Assembly: GCF_003935715.1 (NCBI RefSeq)
Contig: NZ_RHPP01000003.1
Span: forward strand, 1-64,000
Direction of reading: 5' to 3'
Source: Stenotrophomonas sp. 278
Lineage (GTDB): Bacteria > Pseudomonadota > Gammaproteobacteria > Xanthomonadales > Xanthomonadaceae
Length of the DNA: 64,000 bases
Both the position numbers and the translations under genes were made by a program. The notes under the pieces are model-generated. The model was not told the DNA's origin, made no database searches, and saw nothing but the letters and a program-made list of their open reading frames with translations. This document shows positions 15,763-24,985 of this stretch, in pieces. Within the stretch, counting starts at the first letter, position 1; every line of letters starts with the position of its first letter.

Positions 15763-17964
15763 ATGCTGAAGAAGATCTGCCTGACCGCTGCCCTCGGGGC
15801 GGCGCTGATGTCCACCGCTGCGGCGGAAGACCTCACCTTCGATGGCCGCACCGCGCGTGCTGCCACCGCTGCCAACGGCAGCTTCACCCTGACCGCCGAC
15901 GGCAAGCCGGTGGCGATTGCCGCCCAGCCGATGCGCAGCCAGACCGGCAGCGTGATGTTCGACGCCCTGTTCGCACTGGCCCAGCAGGAGATGGACGCCG
16001 ACCGGGTCGATGCGATCCGCGACCCGTCCTTCAACTTCGGCAAGCCGGTGCCGTGCGACTGCTTCCAGACCGGCGAGCGCTGGCCCTATGTGTGGACCCG
16101 GGACGTCAGCTTCGCTGCTGACCTCGCGCTGGCCCGGCTGGACCCGCAGCGCACCCGCCAGTCGCTGCAGTTCAAGCTGTCCAAAGCGCGCGACGGCCGC
16201 ACCCCCGGCCTGTTCGTGGCTCAGGACACCGGTTCCGGCGGCAGCTGGCCGATCAGCAGCGACCGCGTGGTGTGGTTCCTGGCCGCGCGTCATCTTCTGG
16301 ACGACACCGCCTTTGCCGAACAGACCTGGCAGGCGCTGCAGGGCACGCTCGCGCAGGACCGTGCAATGGTCTTCGACGAGCGCATGGGCCTGTACAAGGG
16401 CGAGACCTCGTTCCTGGACTGGCGTGAGCAGACCTATCCGGACTGGACCCGCAAGGACGTGCGCTTCATTGGCGAAAGCTATTCGCTGTCCACCAACGTG
16501 CTGCATTACCAGGCGCTGCGCCTGGCCGAGAAGCTGGCCCGCCAGCATGGCGACGCGCGTGCCGAGGACTACGCCAGGTGGGCCACGGCGTTGGCCGCAC
16601 AGATTGATACTCGTTTCTGGCGCGAGGATGCCGGCCAGTACATGAGCTACATCGGCGAAGCCGCGCACCCGGTGGACTACGCCAAGTACGACCTGCTGGC
16701 GATCTCGCTGGGCGTGTTGGCCGACGTGTTCCCGCAGGAGCGCGCGCGCCGCGCCATGGCCAACTACCCGGCGGTGGAGGGGGGCAGCCCGGTGGTGTGG
16801 CCGCAGGAAGCGCAGCAGCCGATCTACCACAACCGCGCGGTGTGGCCGTTCGTCAGCGCCTATTCGCTGCGCGCGGCGCGGCATGTGGACGATGTGGCGC
16901 GCATCCAGCGCGAGATCGAATCGCTGATGCGCGGTAGCGCGCTGGCCGGTTCGAACATGGAAAACTTCGAGATGCGCCGCCTCGCCGTGCATGTCGACGA
17001 GGGCGCGCTCAGCGGCCCGGTAGTGAATTCGCCGCGCCAGCTGTGGTCGGTGGCCGGCTATCTGTCGATGGTGCTGGAAGGGGTGTTCGGCGTGGAAGCC
17101 GACGGCAAGGTCGCGCCCAAGCTGCCGGTGGCGCTGGTGCCGCAGCTGTTCGGCAAGGAAAAGAGCATTGAACTGAACGACGGCCGCACCCGCTACGTGC
17201 TCAAGCGCCCGCGCAAGCTGGACGGCGCGCTGCTGGTGGCTGACAAGACCACCCGCAAGGGCAACGTGGTGACCGTGCAGCTCAAGGCCGTGCCCGGCCC
17301 GGCACCGGTCACCGCGCCGGCGCTGTTGGCCGACGCCCCCACCGACGGCTTCGCACCGGCTACGCCGGCGGCACCCAAGGCGGAAAAGCGCGGCAAGGGT
17401 TGGAGCGTCGCTGTCCCCGCCGGCCGCGTGCTGTGGCTGGACGGCAAGGCCACCACGGCCAAAGGCGCGCTGACCGTACGCGAAGATGGCCTGCAGCACT
17501 GCCTCAGCCTCACCCAGCGCGGCCCCCAACTGGAATCGCTGCACAGCCCGATGACCTGCCTGGGCCCGCAGCAGCGTCTGGCCGGGACCAGCAAGTGGAG
17601 CTGGAACGCCACCGCGCCCAGCCGCGTGCGCGTGCGGTTGCGCTATGACAACCCGAATGGCCCGATCAACACCGGCGTGACTGCTGCGGTGAAGCAGCTG
17701 GTGGTGACCTGCGCCGGCAAGCCGGTACAGCGCGCCACCGTGGTGATGCCGCACAGCGTCGGCCAGCAGGATTCCACCGCCGCCGAATTCGACGTGCCCA
17801 AGGGCAACTGTCGCTTCAGCCTGGAACAGGGCTTCAACATGAGCGCGCTGGAACACTTCGCCCAGTACAACGGGGGCAAGGGCGGGCGCGAAGGCGTGCT
17901 CAACAGCGCCAAGGTCAGCGCGCTGCTGCTGTCGCCGGTGCCGGCGGTGGAGGCTGCAAAGTGA
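15763..17964 (+). CDS. Exported six-hairpin glycosidase-like protein
   Basis: A 733-residue periplasmic protein. It has a signal peptide (MLKKICLTAALGAALMSTAAAED, cut near residue 22) and an alpha/alpha-toroid catalytic-type core: ERWPYVWTRDVSFAADLAL near 110, SWPISSDRVVWF, NSPRQLWSVAGY. A C-terminal sandwich-like region follows. The WTRD segment resembles GH15/GH63-like six-hairpin glycosidases, so an alpha-glucan target is plausible in this locus, but activity cannot be assigned. No close Shine-Dalgarno precedes the ATG, and the nearest G-rich tract is over 30 bases upstream; no other in-frame start was found. The stop overlaps the next GTG start by 4 bases (GTGA). Confidence 0.8.
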   Translation: MLKKICLTAALGAALMSTAAAEDLTFDGRTARAATAANGSFTLTADGKPVAIAAQPMRSQTGSVMFDALFALAQQEMDADRVDAIRDPSFNFGKPVPCDCFQTGERWPYVWTRDVSFAADLALARLDPQRTRQSLQFKLSKARDGRTPGLFVAQDTGSGGSWPISSDRVVWFLAARHLLDDTAFAEQTWQALQGTLAQDRAMVFDERMGLYKGETSFLDWREQTYPDWTRKDVRFIGESYSLSTNVLHYQALRLAEKLARQHGDARAEDYARWATALAAQIDTRFWREDAGQYMSYIGEAAHPVDYAKYDLLAISLGVLADVFPQERARRAMANYPAVEGGSPVVWPQEAQQPIYHNRAVWPFVSAYSLRAARHVDDVARIQREIESLMRGSALAGSNMENFEMRRLAVHVDEGALSGPVVNSPRQLWSVAGYLSMVLEGVFGVEADGKVAPKLPVALVPQLFGKEKSIELNDGRTRYVLKRPRKLDGALLVADKTTRKGNVVTVQLKAVPGPAPVTAPALLADAPTDGFAPATPAAPKAEKRGKGWSVAVPAGRVLWLDGKATTAKGALTVREDGLQHCLSLTQRGPQLESLHSPMTCLGPQQRLAGTSKWSWNATAPSRVRVRLRYDNPNGPINTGVTAAVKQLVVTCAGKPVQRATVVMPHSVGQQDSTAAEFDVPKGNCRFSLEQGFNMSALEHFAQYNGGKGGREGVLNSAKVSALLLSPVPAVEAAK

Positions 17965-19448
17965 CGCGGCCGTCCAAGCCGACGCTGTCGTTCTGGCAGA
18001 TCTGGAACATGTGTTTTGGCTTCATGGGCATCCAGTTCGGGTTTGCCCTGCAGAACGCCAACGCCAGCCGCATCTTTGAAACCCTCGGCGCACCGATGGA
18101 CGCCGTGCCCGGGCTGTGGATCGCCGCGCCGCTGACCGGCCTGCTGGTGCAGCCGGTGATCGGCTATCTGTCCGACCGCACCTGGACCCGCTGGGGCCGC
18201 CGCCGTCCGTACTTCATGTTCGGCGCGGTGTTCACCACGCTGGCCCTGCTGGTGATGCCGAACTCGCCCACGCTGTGGATCGCGGCCGGCACGCTGTGGG
18301 TGCTGGACGCCAGCATCAACGTATCGATGGAGCCGTTCCGCGCCTTCGTCGGTGACAAGCTGGCCCCGCGCCAGCGTCCCACCGGCTACGCGATGCAGAG
18401 CTTCTTCATCGGCGTCGGTGCGATTGTCGCCAGCTTCCTGCCCTTCATCCTGGCCCACTTCGGCGTGGCCAACACCGCCGCCCCCGGCGAGGTGCCGCCG
18501 ACCGTGCGCTACGCGTTCTACTTCGGCGCGGCGGTGCTGCTGTCTGCGATTGCCTGGACCGTGTTCAGCACCCGCGAGTATTCGCCGGCCGAACTGGCCG
18601 CGTTTGATGACGCCGAGCCGCCGGTTGCGCAGCAGAGCGCGCCGCTGGCCGGTCCGCCGCCGCTGGCGCAGATTGGCGGCTGGATCGCGCTGGGCGTTGC
18701 CCTCGCTGTAGCCATCGCCTGGAAGCAGGGCGACAAGATGCTGTACGTGCTGGCCGGACTTTGCGCCGCGTATGGCGTGCTGCTGGGCGTGGCGCGGCTG
18801 GTGCCGGGCCCGCACATGCTGGCCACCATCGTCGACGACCTGCGCAGCATGCCCTCGACCATGCGCCGGCTGGCGTGGGTGCAGTTCTTCTCGTGGTTCG
18901 CCTTGTTCGCGATGTGGATCTACACCACGTCCGCCGTGGCTGGCACGCATTTCGGTTCCGCAGATACTGCCTCGGCCGCCTACAACGAAGGCGCGAACTG
19001 GGTGGGCGTGCTGTTCGGTGCCTACAACGGCTTCGCCGCGCTGGCCGCGCTGCTGATCCCGCTGATGGTGCGTGCACTGGGCCTGCGCTGGAGCCATCTG
19101 GTCAACCTGTGGCTGGGCGGGCTCGGCCTGGTCTCGCTGATGTTCATCAAGGATCCCACCTGGCTGCTGCTGTCCATGGTCGGGGTCGGCTTTGCCTGGG
19201 CCTCGATCCTGTCGCTGCCGTATGCGCTGCTGTCTGACAGCGTGCCGGCCGCGAAGATGGGCATCTACATGGGCCTGTTCAATTTCTTCATCGTCATTCC
19301 ACAACTGGTTGCCGCCAGCGCGCTGGGCTTCGCGCTGCGCGCGTGGCTGGGCGGCAATCCCATGCACGTGCTGGTGCTGGGGGGAGTGAGTCTGTTCGTT
19401 GCCGGGCTGTGCGTGCTGCGCGTGCCGGCCCATCAGGAGGGTGCGTGA
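17961..19448 (+). CDS. MFS/GPH-type sugar:proton symporter (maltose/sucrose transporter family)
   Basis: A 495-residue inner-membrane protein with about 12 hydrophobic segments. The opening SFWQIWNMCFGFMGIQFGFA, the loop SDRTWTRWGRRRPYF and the segment VGDKLAPRQRPTGYA are typical of SUT/GPH-like disaccharide symporters, including the Caulobacter maltose transporter type. It should carry maltose released in the periplasm to the cytoplasmic alpha-glucosidase. Translation starts at a GTG overlapping the upstream stop, and its own TGA overlaps the amylase ATG by one base, so three proteins are coupled in one operon. Confidence 0.88.
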   Translation: MTRPSKPTLSFWQIWNMCFGFMGIQFGFALQNANASRIFETLGAPMDAVPGLWIAAPLTGLLVQPVIGYLSDRTWTRWGRRRPYFMFGAVFTTLALLVMPNSPTLWIAAGTLWVLDASINVSMEPFRAFVGDKLAPRQRPTGYAMQSFFIGVGAIVASFLPFILAHFGVANTAAPGEVPPTVRYAFYFGAAVLLSAIAWTVFSTREYSPAELAAFDDAEPPVAQQSAPLAGPPPLAQIGGWIALGVALAVAIAWKQGDKMLYVLAGLCAAYGVLLGVARLVPGPHMLATIVDDLRSMPSTMRRLAWVQFFSWFALFAMWIYTTSAVAGTHFGSADTASAAYNEGANWVGVLFGAYNGFAALAALLIPLMVRALGLRWSHLVNLWLGGLGLVSLMFIKDPTWLLLSMVGVGFAWASILSLPYALLSDSVPAAKMGIYMGLFNFFIVIPQLVAASALGFALRAWLGGNPMHVLVLGGVSLFVAGLCVLRVPAHQEGA

Positions 19449-21169
19449 TGCGTTCGTTTGCCAAGTTGTCGCTGGGTGTTTCGCTGGCTTTGATTGCTGC
19501 CGCCGCGCAGGCTGCGCCGCGCCCGGATTACGTGGGCACGCTGGAGCCGTTCGCCAGCGATGCGGTGTACTTCGTGGTGACCGACCGCTTCGTCAACGGA
19601 GACCCGTCCAACGACTATCGCGACCAGGGCGGCAAGCACCGCACGTTTGATATTCCAGTGCCGTGCCCGGACAAGGTGGACGGTAACATCGGCTACCTCG
19701 GCGGTGACTTCAAGGGCGTGCTCAACAACGCCGACTACATCCGCAAGCTCGGCTTTGGCGCGGTGTGGATCACGCCCATCATCGACAACCCGGATGAAGC
19801 CTTCACCGGCAGCAAGCCGATCAGCTGCACCAGCACTCTGACCGACCGCGGCAAGACCGGTTACCACGGCTACTGGGGCGTGAACTTCTACAAGCTGGAT
19901 GAGCATCTTCCCAGCGCCGACCTGGACTTCGCCGGCCTCACTCGTGGCCTGCACGACGCCCAGCTGAAAGTGGTGCTGGATATCGTCGGCAACCACGGCT
20001 CACCGGCCTGGAGCATGCCGGTGAAGCAGCCGCAGTTCGGGCAGATCTTCGACAAGGACGGCACGCTGATTGCCGACCACCAGAACCTGCCGCCGCAGCA
20101 GCTGGATCCGAAGCACAACCCGCTGCACGCGTTCTACAACAACATCGGTCCGGTGGACGCCGACAAGGGCTCCATCTTCGATGGCAACCTGGCCGAACTG
20201 GGCGACTTCAACCAGAACAATCCGGCGGTGATGGATTATCTGGTCGGTGCCTACCTGCAGTGGACCGCACAGGGCGTGGATGCGCTGCGCATCGACACCA
20301 TCGGCTGGCTGCCGCACCCGTGGTGGAACGAGTTCGTAAAGCGCATCCGCGCCGAGCATCCGGGCATGTTCATGTTCGGCGAGGCATTCGACTACAACGC
20401 CGCCACCATCGCCGAGCACACCTGGCCGAGCAACGCCAACGTGAGCGTGCTCGACTTCCCGCTGCGCGGTGCGCTGTCCAGCGTGTTCGGCAAAGAGCAG
20501 AAGGGCTTTGAAACCCTGGCCGAGCCGCTGCACCTGCTCGGTGGCCCGTACGCCAATCCGTACGAGCTGATGAGCTTCTACGACAACCACGACATGGCCC
20601 GCCTGGACGCGACTGATGCCGGCTTCATCGACGCGCACAACTGGCTGTTCACCGCGCGCGGCATTCCGGTCCTGTACTACGGGTCGGAAACCGGCTTCAT
20701 GCGCAGCCGGGCCGAACACGCCGGCAACCGCGCGTACTTCGGCCAGGAGCGGGTGGATGCAGCGCCGCAGAGCCCGATCTTCGGGCCGCTGCAGCGCATC
20801 TCGCTGCTGCGCCAGAACACCCCCGCGCTGCAGCGCGGCCTGCAGGTCACCGAGCGCCTGCAGGGCGACCAGGCCGTGTTCTACCGCGTGCTGCAGCACG
20901 GCGACACCGCCCAGACCGCGCTGGTGCTGCTGAACAAGGGGGATGCGGCCAGCACCTTCGAGGTGAGCCGCTACCTGCAGCCCGGTACCTGGCGTGACGC
21001 GCTCGGCAGCGGCAGCATCAAGGTGACCGGCAGCCTGAAGGCTGAAGTGCCCGCCCACGGCGTGAAGGTGTATGTGCTGGACGCCCCGGTGAAGCAGAAG
21101 GCCCTGCAGGCCGAGCTGGACAAGGCCATGGCCGACCAGAAGGCGCGGACCCAGCGGCTGGCGCGGTAA
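19448..21169 (+). CDS. Exported alpha-amylase family protein (GH13)
   Basis: A 573-residue enzyme with a Sec signal peptide (MRSFAKLSLGVSLALIAAAA, cut near QAA-AP). GVDALRIDTIGW carries the nucleophile Asp, MFGEAFDY the acid/base Glu and FYDNHDMAR the third Asp. VTDRFVNGD and VLDIVGNHG are the other family regions. A C-terminal beta domain (about 480-573) ends the chain; no starch-binding module is present. It should cut maltodextrins or starch in the periplasm or outside. CAGGAGGG lies ahead of the ATG at 19448, which overlaps the symporter stop by one base. It is the last gene of the operon driven from the 15.6-kb operator region. Confidence 0.9.
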   Translation: MRSFAKLSLGVSLALIAAAAQAAPRPDYVGTLEPFASDAVYFVVTDRFVNGDPSNDYRDQGGKHRTFDIPVPCPDKVDGNIGYLGGDFKGVLNNADYIRKLGFGAVWITPIIDNPDEAFTGSKPISCTSTLTDRGKTGYHGYWGVNFYKLDEHLPSADLDFAGLTRGLHDAQLKVVLDIVGNHGSPAWSMPVKQPQFGQIFDKDGTLIADHQNLPPQQLDPKHNPLHAFYNNIGPVDADKGSIFDGNLAELGDFNQNNPAVMDYLVGAYLQWTAQGVDALRIDTIGWLPHPWWNEFVKRIRAEHPGMFMFGEAFDYNAATIAEHTWPSNANVSVLDFPLRGALSSVFGKEQKGFETLAEPLHLLGGPYANPYELMSFYDNHDMARLDATDAGFIDAHNWLFTARGIPVLYYGSETGFMRSRAEHAGNRAYFGQERVDAAPQSPIFGPLQRISLLRQNTPALQRGLQVTERLQGDQAVFYRVLQHGDTAQTALVLLNKGDAASTFEVSRYLQPGTWRDALGSGSIKVTGSLKAEVPAHGVKVYVLDAPVKQKALQAELDKAMADQKARTQRLAR

Positions 21170-21244
21170 TCCAACACCCCTTGGGCCGGCCTCTCACCCG
21201 ACCGCCGTTACAATGGCCATTCCCGCTCACGCCTGGACTGGCCC

Positions 21245-21640
21245 ATGACCGATCTGCCGCCGCAGAACCCGCTTGAAACCCTGCTCAAATCCGCCATGGA
21301 CGGGCAGACCTCGATCGGTGGCTTCATGAAGGCGTTCGTGGCGTCGGAGGTCATCCTGCTCAATGGCAGCCTGGTGACTCCCGACGGCAGCGGTTTCGAT
21401 CCGCTGTTGTTCGACGACGACGGGGTGAAGCGGGTGGCGGTATTCACCGACCTGTGCCGTCTGGGCGGCTACAGCCAGACCGCACCGCACGTCGGGCAGA
21501 TGCGGATGATCGAGGTGCTCGGTCGCATTCCCGGCGGCTTTGGCGTGGTGGTGAATCCAGCAACGCCGCTGCAATTGACCATTTCCCCCGACGGCGTCGG
21601 CCATCTGCTGGAAGACTTCGCCGACCCGTTCCGTCCGTAG
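21245..21640 (+). CDS. SseB-family protein
   Basis: A 131-residue cytoplasmic protein made of a single SseB N-terminal-type domain: LKSAMDGQTSIGGFMKAFVA, DDDGVKRVAVFTD and PGGFGVVVNP. Despite the name, family members outside Salmonella are mostly uncharacterised housekeeping-like proteins. It follows the amylase by 75 bases and has its own ATG at 21245. It has no evident link to maltose use. Confidence 0.75.
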   Translation: MTDLPPQNPLETLLKSAMDGQTSIGGFMKAFVASEVILLNGSLVTPDGSGFDPLLFDDDGVKRVAVFTDLCRLGGYSQTAPHVGQMRMIEVLGRIPGGFGVVVNPATPLQLTISPDGVGHLLEDFADPFRP

Positions 21641-21740
21641 GGTTTAGATACCCCACGACAGGCACCGTGACCAACGCCACGCGCCCAGCCGTTCCCTGCC
21701 CCCCACACTGCAAACCTCAAAGGAAAGAAGAGGGCAGGGT

Positions 21741-22796
21741 ATGCAGGTACGCAACGCTTGGCTGGCCATGGCGATGGTCGTCGCACTCCCGGCGGTCGCC
21801 GCCGCCCCGGTCGACCTGACCACGCTCGACCGCGAGATGACTGGTCCGCGCACCCAGGTGCTGGTGCTGGGCAGCGTCCACCTAGGTGAGATAAAGGGTG
21901 GGATCCAGCCCGGCGCGCTGGAACCGCTGCTGACTCGCCTGGCTGCCTACAAGCCCGACATCATCACCATCGAGAACATCGACGGCGAACAGTGTGATCT
22001 GGCCGCCCGCCACCCCACCGTGTATGGCGACGACTACTGCGCCGACACCGACGACGCGCGCGCCGCCACCGGCCTGCAGGTGCCCGCCGCGCTGGAACGG
22101 GTGAACGGCGCATTGGCCGCCTGGCCGGCCAAGCCCACACCCGCCCAGCGCCGCCAGCTGGCCGCCTGGTTCCTCGCCGCCAACGACCGCCCCTCTGCCT
22201 ATGTGCAGTGGCTGCAGCTGCCCGCCAGCGAGCGCCAGCCCGGCGACGGCCTCACCCCCGCGTTGGTGACGATGCTGGAAGGCATCTCCACCCGCCAGAG
22301 CGAGAGCTACCAGATTGCCTCGCAGCTGGCCGCCCGTCTGGGCCATCCCCGCGTCTATCCGGTGGACGACCACACCGGCGACAACCTCACGCTGCCCGAC
22401 CGCAAGGCCTTCGCGCGTGAGATGGAAGCGGCGTGGAAGACCGGCAGCGCCGAGCTCGACAAGCACATCGCCGAGGAAGACGAGATGGCCAAGGGCAAGG
22501 ACCTGTTGCCGCTCTACCGCTACCTCAATGATCCGGAACGCCTGAACACCCTGGCCGAGGTCAATGTCTCCGCCGCACTGAAGGCGCATTCGCCGCTGCA
22601 GTCACCGCAGAAGTGGGTGAACGGCTGGGAGATCCGCAACCTGCGCATGGTCGCCAACGTGGCTCAGACCTTCCGCGAGCGCCCGGGCGTGCGCGTGCTG
22701 TCCGTGGTGGGAGCCTCGCACAAGCCTTGGTTCGACCAGTGGCTGGGGCGGCTGGCGGGCGTGGATATCGTGGATGTGGAGCCGGTGCTGCGTTAA
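21741..22796 (+). CDS. Exported DUF5694-like protein (TraB/TIKI-type fold suspected)
   Basis: A 351-residue protein with a signal peptide (MQVRNAWLAMAMVVALPAVAAA). VLVLGSVHLGE near residue 48 and VVGASHKPWFDQWLG near the end match the GxxH and GxSH pattern of the TIKI/TraB/ChaN metal-dependent hydrolase-like superfamily. An Asp/Glu-rich middle (ITIENIDGEQCD) fits too. Likely periplasmic. Function is unknown; the family link is by motif only. RBS-like AGGAAAGAAGAGGG lies upstream of the ATG. Confidence 0.65.
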   Translation: MQVRNAWLAMAMVVALPAVAAAPVDLTTLDREMTGPRTQVLVLGSVHLGEIKGGIQPGALEPLLTRLAAYKPDIITIENIDGEQCDLAARHPTVYGDDYCADTDDARAATGLQVPAALERVNGALAAWPAKPTPAQRRQLAAWFLAANDRPSAYVQWLQLPASERQPGDGLTPALVTMLEGISTRQSESYQIASQLAARLGHPRVYPVDDHTGDNLTLPDRKAFAREMEAAWKTGSAELDKHIAEEDEMAKGKDLLPLYRYLNDPERLNTLAEVNVSAALKAHSPLQSPQKWVNGWEIRNLRMVANVAQTFRERPGVRVLSVVGASHKPWFDQWLGRLAGVDIVDVEPVLR

Positions 22797-22839
22797 TGTG
22801 AAGAGCTGTGGCGGTGCCACATGGACATCAGGGGGATGG

Positions 22840-23169
22840 GTGGAAGAGCGTTCTGTAGTTGGCGTGAGTCCGAAAGCACTCGCGCAGCGGCATTTGACGG
22901 CCGCAGTCGTCTGGGGGCTGGGTTCGTTCTGCGTATTCCTGGCCGCGTCTCTAGTCCTTGCGGAGCGTGGCCATGGGACTGATTGGCTGCTGCTTGTCAT
23001 GTGGGTGGTCAATCTCAACACCGCGCGCCACCTGGGCCTTGCCGCTCGCGCCATGGGGCGCAACGGATGGCTTTGGGGTGGCTTTGCAGCCATCTGGACG
23101 GCCACAGCGCTGCCCGTATTCCTCTTTCTCAGCCTACAGCACATGCTGGGCCGCTACCCGCGCCCGTAG
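22840..23169 (+). CDS. Small three-helix membrane protein, unknown
   Basis: About 109 residues with three hydrophobic stretches (AVVWGLGSFCVFLAASLVLA, DWLLLVMWVVNL, WGGFAAIWTATALPVFLFLS). The start is uncertain: a GTG at 22840 follows CAGGGGG at good spacing, but GTG 22864 and an ATG at 22774 inside the previous gene share the frame. The stop TAG (23167-23169) is part of the GTAG box of a SMAG element. No family recognised. Confidence 0.55.
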   Translation: MEERSVVGVSPKALAQRHLTAAVVWGLGSFCVFLAASLVLAERGHGTDWLLLVMWVVNLNTARHLGLAARAMGRNGWLWGGFAAIWTATALPVFLFLSLQHMLGRYPRP

Positions 23170-23271
23170 AGCCACGCCCTGCGTGGCTTCGCGGTGCCGA
23201 ACGTAGTCGAAGCCACGCAAAGCGTGGGTCTACGCGAGCTAGCGCGGTAGGTACCGACCGTTGGTCGGTAC
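23166..23271. repeat. SMAG dimer plus a third SMAG copy
   Basis: A facing pair (GTAG at 23166, CTAC ending 23233) with stem AGCCACG/CGTGGCT is followed by a forward copy at 23247 with stem GTACCGACC-GTT-GGTCGGTAC. The cluster lies between the convergent small membrane protein and LacI genes. Confidence 0.85.
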
Positions 23272-23277
23272 GGTGTG

Positions 23278-24312
23278 TCACCGCCCCGCCAGCGACGACT
23301 CCCGCACCACCAGCTTCACCGGAATGGTCTGGCTCTCCACCTTCTCCCCCTGGATCAACGCCAGCAGCTTCTCCACCAACAGCTGCCCGGCCTGCTTAGT
23401 ATCCTGCTGCACAGTAGAAAGCGTAGGCGACACCGAAGCCGCCAGCGGAATGTCATCAAACCCCACCAGTGCCACATCCTGCGGCACCCGCAGCCCCGCT
23501 TCGCGCAAGGCCCGCATCGCCCCGATGGCGATCAGGTCACTGGCACCAAACAGCGCATCGAACTTCTCCCCACTGGCCAACAACGCCAGACACGCCTCAT
23601 ACCCCGACTGCTCGGTCGTGATCGCATCGCGCTGCAGCGCAGGCACAGCAGCCACCCCCCGCGCGGTCATCGCCGCCACATACCCGCGATGGCGCTCTTC
23701 GAACTCCGGGTAATGGCTGGACGCGTGCCCGATGAAGGCAATTCGCCGGCAGCCCTGGTCCAGCAGGTGCGCGGTGATGTCATGCCCACCCTGGAAGTTG
23801 TCGCACCCAATCGACACGCCCGGCTGGTCCGGCAGGGCCGCGCCCCAGCGCACGAAGTGCGTGCCTTGCTCCACCAGCCGCTGCAGGCGCTCGCGGGACT
23901 CGTGGTAATCGCCGTAGCCCAGCAGAATGATGCCGTCAGCCTTGTTGCTGTCCTCGTAATCTGCCTGCCAGTCGGTGGACAGCTGCTGGAACGAGACCAG
24001 CAGGTCGTTGCCGCGCAGCGCGCAGGCCCGGGTGATGGACCCCAGCATGGCGTGGAAGAACGGGTTGATCAGCGAATCGTCGTTGGTGGGGTCTTCGAAG
24101 AACAGCAGCGCCAGCGTGCCCGCATTACGCAGGCGCAGGCTGGAGGCGTTCTTGTCCACCTTGTAGTTCAGTTCGCGGGCAATGCGCAGAATGCGCTCCC
24201 GGGTCTCCGGGTTCACCATCGGACTACCGCGCAGCGCCCGCGACACGGTCGGCTGCGACACCCCGGCCAAGTGGGCGATATCCAGTGAAGTGGCTTTGCC
24301 GCGGATGGTCAT
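23278..24312 (-). CDS. LacI-family repressor of the maltose locus (MalR-like)
   Basis: A 344-residue regulator. The N-terminal helix-turn-helix LDIAHLAGVSQPTVSRALRG (residues 10-29) is followed by the hinge NYKVDKNASSLR and a periplasmic-binding-protein-like sensor domain (GIILLGYGDY, VSIGCDNFQGG, RRIAFIGH, VALVGFDDIPLA). The start is ATG 24312; the frame upstream is open but lacks family residues. Its position at the end of the maltose locus, and the three identical LacI-type dyads in that locus, make it the likely repressor. The effector is expected to be maltose or a maltodextrin; this is inference. Confidence 0.88.
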   Translation of the reverse strand: MTIRGKATSLDIAHLAGVSQPTVSRALRGSPMVNPETRERILRIARELNYKVDKNASSLRLRNAGTLALLFFEDPTNDDSLINPFFHAMLGSITRACALRGNDLLVSFQQLSTDWQADYEDSNKADGIILLGYGDYHESRERLQRLVEQGTHFVRWGAALPDQPGVSIGCDNFQGGHDITAHLLDQGCRRIAFIGHASSHYPEFEERHRGYVAAMTARGVAAVPALQRDAITTEQSGYEACLALLASGEKFDALFGASDLIAIGAMRALREAGLRVPQDVALVGFDDIPLAASVSPTLSTVQQDTKQAGQLLVEKLLALIQGEKVESQTIPVKLVVRESSLAGR

Positions 24313-24376
24313 GGCGGGCAGGGCAGGGACGACAGGGTAAATGATGCCATGAGGCGGGGTGGAACGCCTGAACCCC

Positions 24377-24399
24377 GTAGAGCCACGCCCTGCGTGGCT
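24377..24399 (+). repeat. SMAG (GTAG) palindrome
   Basis: GTAG head and AGCCACG-CCCTG-CGTGGCT stem, upstream of the LacI gene. Confidence 0.85.
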
Positions 24400-24941
24400 G
24401 CTCTCCGTTCCGGCGTCATGAACCCCTGACCCACGGCTTCGATTATTTCCAAACCCCGGCCGCATTTCCGGGGGCGGGCCACGCCACGTCTCCGGACGCT
24501 TGCGCCGCGCTTCGCGCGGGTACACACGCAGGGCGTGGTACCTACGGGAATTTTTACGTGCGCAGGACGACCGCGCTGTTCGCTCACCACGCAATCCGTG
24601 CCATTGGCGACGGAATCGAAAAATAAATCTCAAAATCGATTCTGAGGCGCAGCGTCAAGAATACGTCGCTGAATTGAGCGCAATCGGCACGGAAGACGGA
24701 AAAAATATGGCATCCGCGTCATCTGATCCAACGCATCCGTTGATCCCGACCTATCCTTGCTCGCGGGCCGTTTCCAATCGCTCGCTGTATTGCGCATGGT
24801 GAAGCCGTGGAGTCTGAAACCTCCGTTAGCAAGTACCGGAAATTGTTTGTCATGTGTCGGGAGGGTGGCGGAATGCAACACCCTCGCGGAAATACGTCAC
24901 ACCGTGCTTTCGGTACTTCTAACGGGTTTCAGCCTCCCGAC

Positions 24942-24965
24942 CCCCCTCGCCATCCGGCGAGGGGG
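24942..24965 (+). promoter_or_regulatory. Strong hairpin in the leader of the SymE-like gene
   Basis: CCCCCTCGCC-ATCC-GGCGAGGGGG is a perfect 10-bp GC-rich stem with a 4-base loop. It ends 20 bases before the GTG start and 6 bases before the CAGGAG ribosome site. There is no T-run, so it is unlikely to be a simple terminator; translational or antisense control is possible. Confidence 0.55.
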
Positions 24966-24985
24966 ACTTCAACAGGAGCAGTTCC

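Larger units (their letters stand above)
24313..24985. other. Gene-free spacer, 673 bases
   Basis: It contains a SMAG element (24377-24399), a degenerate palindrome near 24519-24545, and from about 24590 a distinctly AT-richer stretch that leads into the SymE-like gene. No frame here has recognisable protein features. The base-composition change marks the left edge of the accessory patch. Confidence 0.6.

Noticed and set aside
21245-21640. Type III effector SseB
   Set aside because: Only the generic SseB-family domain is present and there are no secretion genes; the name does not imply an effector.
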